From: Chrysomallon squamiferum
Lineage: Eukaryota > Mollusca > Gastropoda > Neomphalida > Peltospiridae
Reading direction: 5' to 3'
Length of the DNA stretch: 64,000 nucleotides
Assembly (NCBI GenBank): GCA_012295275.1
Contig: CM022670.1
Span: 7,461,212 to 7,525,211 of the forward strand
Shown here one piece after another: positions 63,884-64,000 of the stretch (its first letter is position 1; the number at the start of each line of letters is the position of its first letter). The notes under the pieces were generated by a model. That model saw nothing but the letters and a program-made list of their open reading frames with translations. It had not been told where the DNA came from and ran no database searches. Position numbers and translations under genes: made by a program.

Positions 63884-64000
63884 ATGACAGAACGGTTGAA
63901 CAACACAGGTAAGATAACCTAGTTGCCTGACAAGAATCGCGTATTTTCATGACGCAGAAAAGTCGATATTAATTTGTTTCTTCCCAACAGATTTATCCTC
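63884..64000 (+). CDS. Possible first exons of a gene leaving the window
   Basis: ATG at 63884 opens MTERLNNT and reaches a strong donor (ACACAG then GTAAGA, exon end 63908). An 82-base intron closes with TTTCTTCCCAACAG at 63990, and the next exon begins ATTTATCCTC, giving MTERLNNTDLS in phase. A CCAAT box (as ATTGG) lies near 63516. The evidence is short and the intron small, so this may be chance. N-terminal NNT is a possible glycosylation site. No family can be named. Confidence 0.25.

Overview
The window reads as AT-rich, repeat-heavy invertebrate genomic DNA. Many short exons with canonical GT/AG introns carry immune genes of the thioester-protein (TEP / CD109 / alpha-2-macroglobulin) type. 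The introns are packed with long CT/GA, TTA, TTTA and CA microsatellites, minisatellites and Tc1/mariner-type MITEs. A mollusc or other lophotrochozoan is my best guess; this is inferred from gene type and repeat style, not from a marker gene. All genes I can support are on the + strand. || Layout: (1) 1-11647, the 3' two thirds of a TEP gene ('gene A', 21 exons in view; its 5' part lies before the window). (2) 11648-16640, intergenic DNA with a mariner-like MITE inside a minisatellite and a Tigger-like element. (3) 16640-42409, a complete tandem paralogue ('gene B', 37 exons, about 1,421 residues) with TATA box, signal peptide split over two exons, MG domains, variable bait-like exon, thioester GCGEQ and a cysteine-rich C-terminus. 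Its 4.8 kb first intron holds a recent tandem duplication of a 2 kb cassette (CT tract + Tigger MITE + 21-bp minisatellite + unique DNA). (4) 42410-52124, AT-rich intergenic DNA with a candidate non-coding first exon for the next gene. (5) 52125-56161, an MFSD6-like major facilitator gene (4 coding exons, 644 residues). (6) 56162-63883, AT-rich DNA with microsatellites and a diverged repeat shared with the 5' flank of the MFSD6-like gene. (7) 63884-64000, a possible first exon of another gene leaving the window. || The two TEP paralogues are so alike that many introns still align, yet they differ abruptly in two places that matter for function: the bait-like exon and the residues around the thioester. 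In those places and in nearby thioester-domain exons replacement changes strongly outnumber silent ones. Both carry Asp where C3/CD109-type proteins have the catalytic His, as in the human C4A isotype. Gene B has two exon junctions and gene A one where the strongest splice sites break the reading frame by one base. In gene B both breaks lie beside homopolymers, so residual assembly error and pseudogenisation must both be considered. || Hardly any of the many open frames in repeats (Leu-Ser, Thr-Ile-Ser, Tyr/Ile repeats) should be read as genes.
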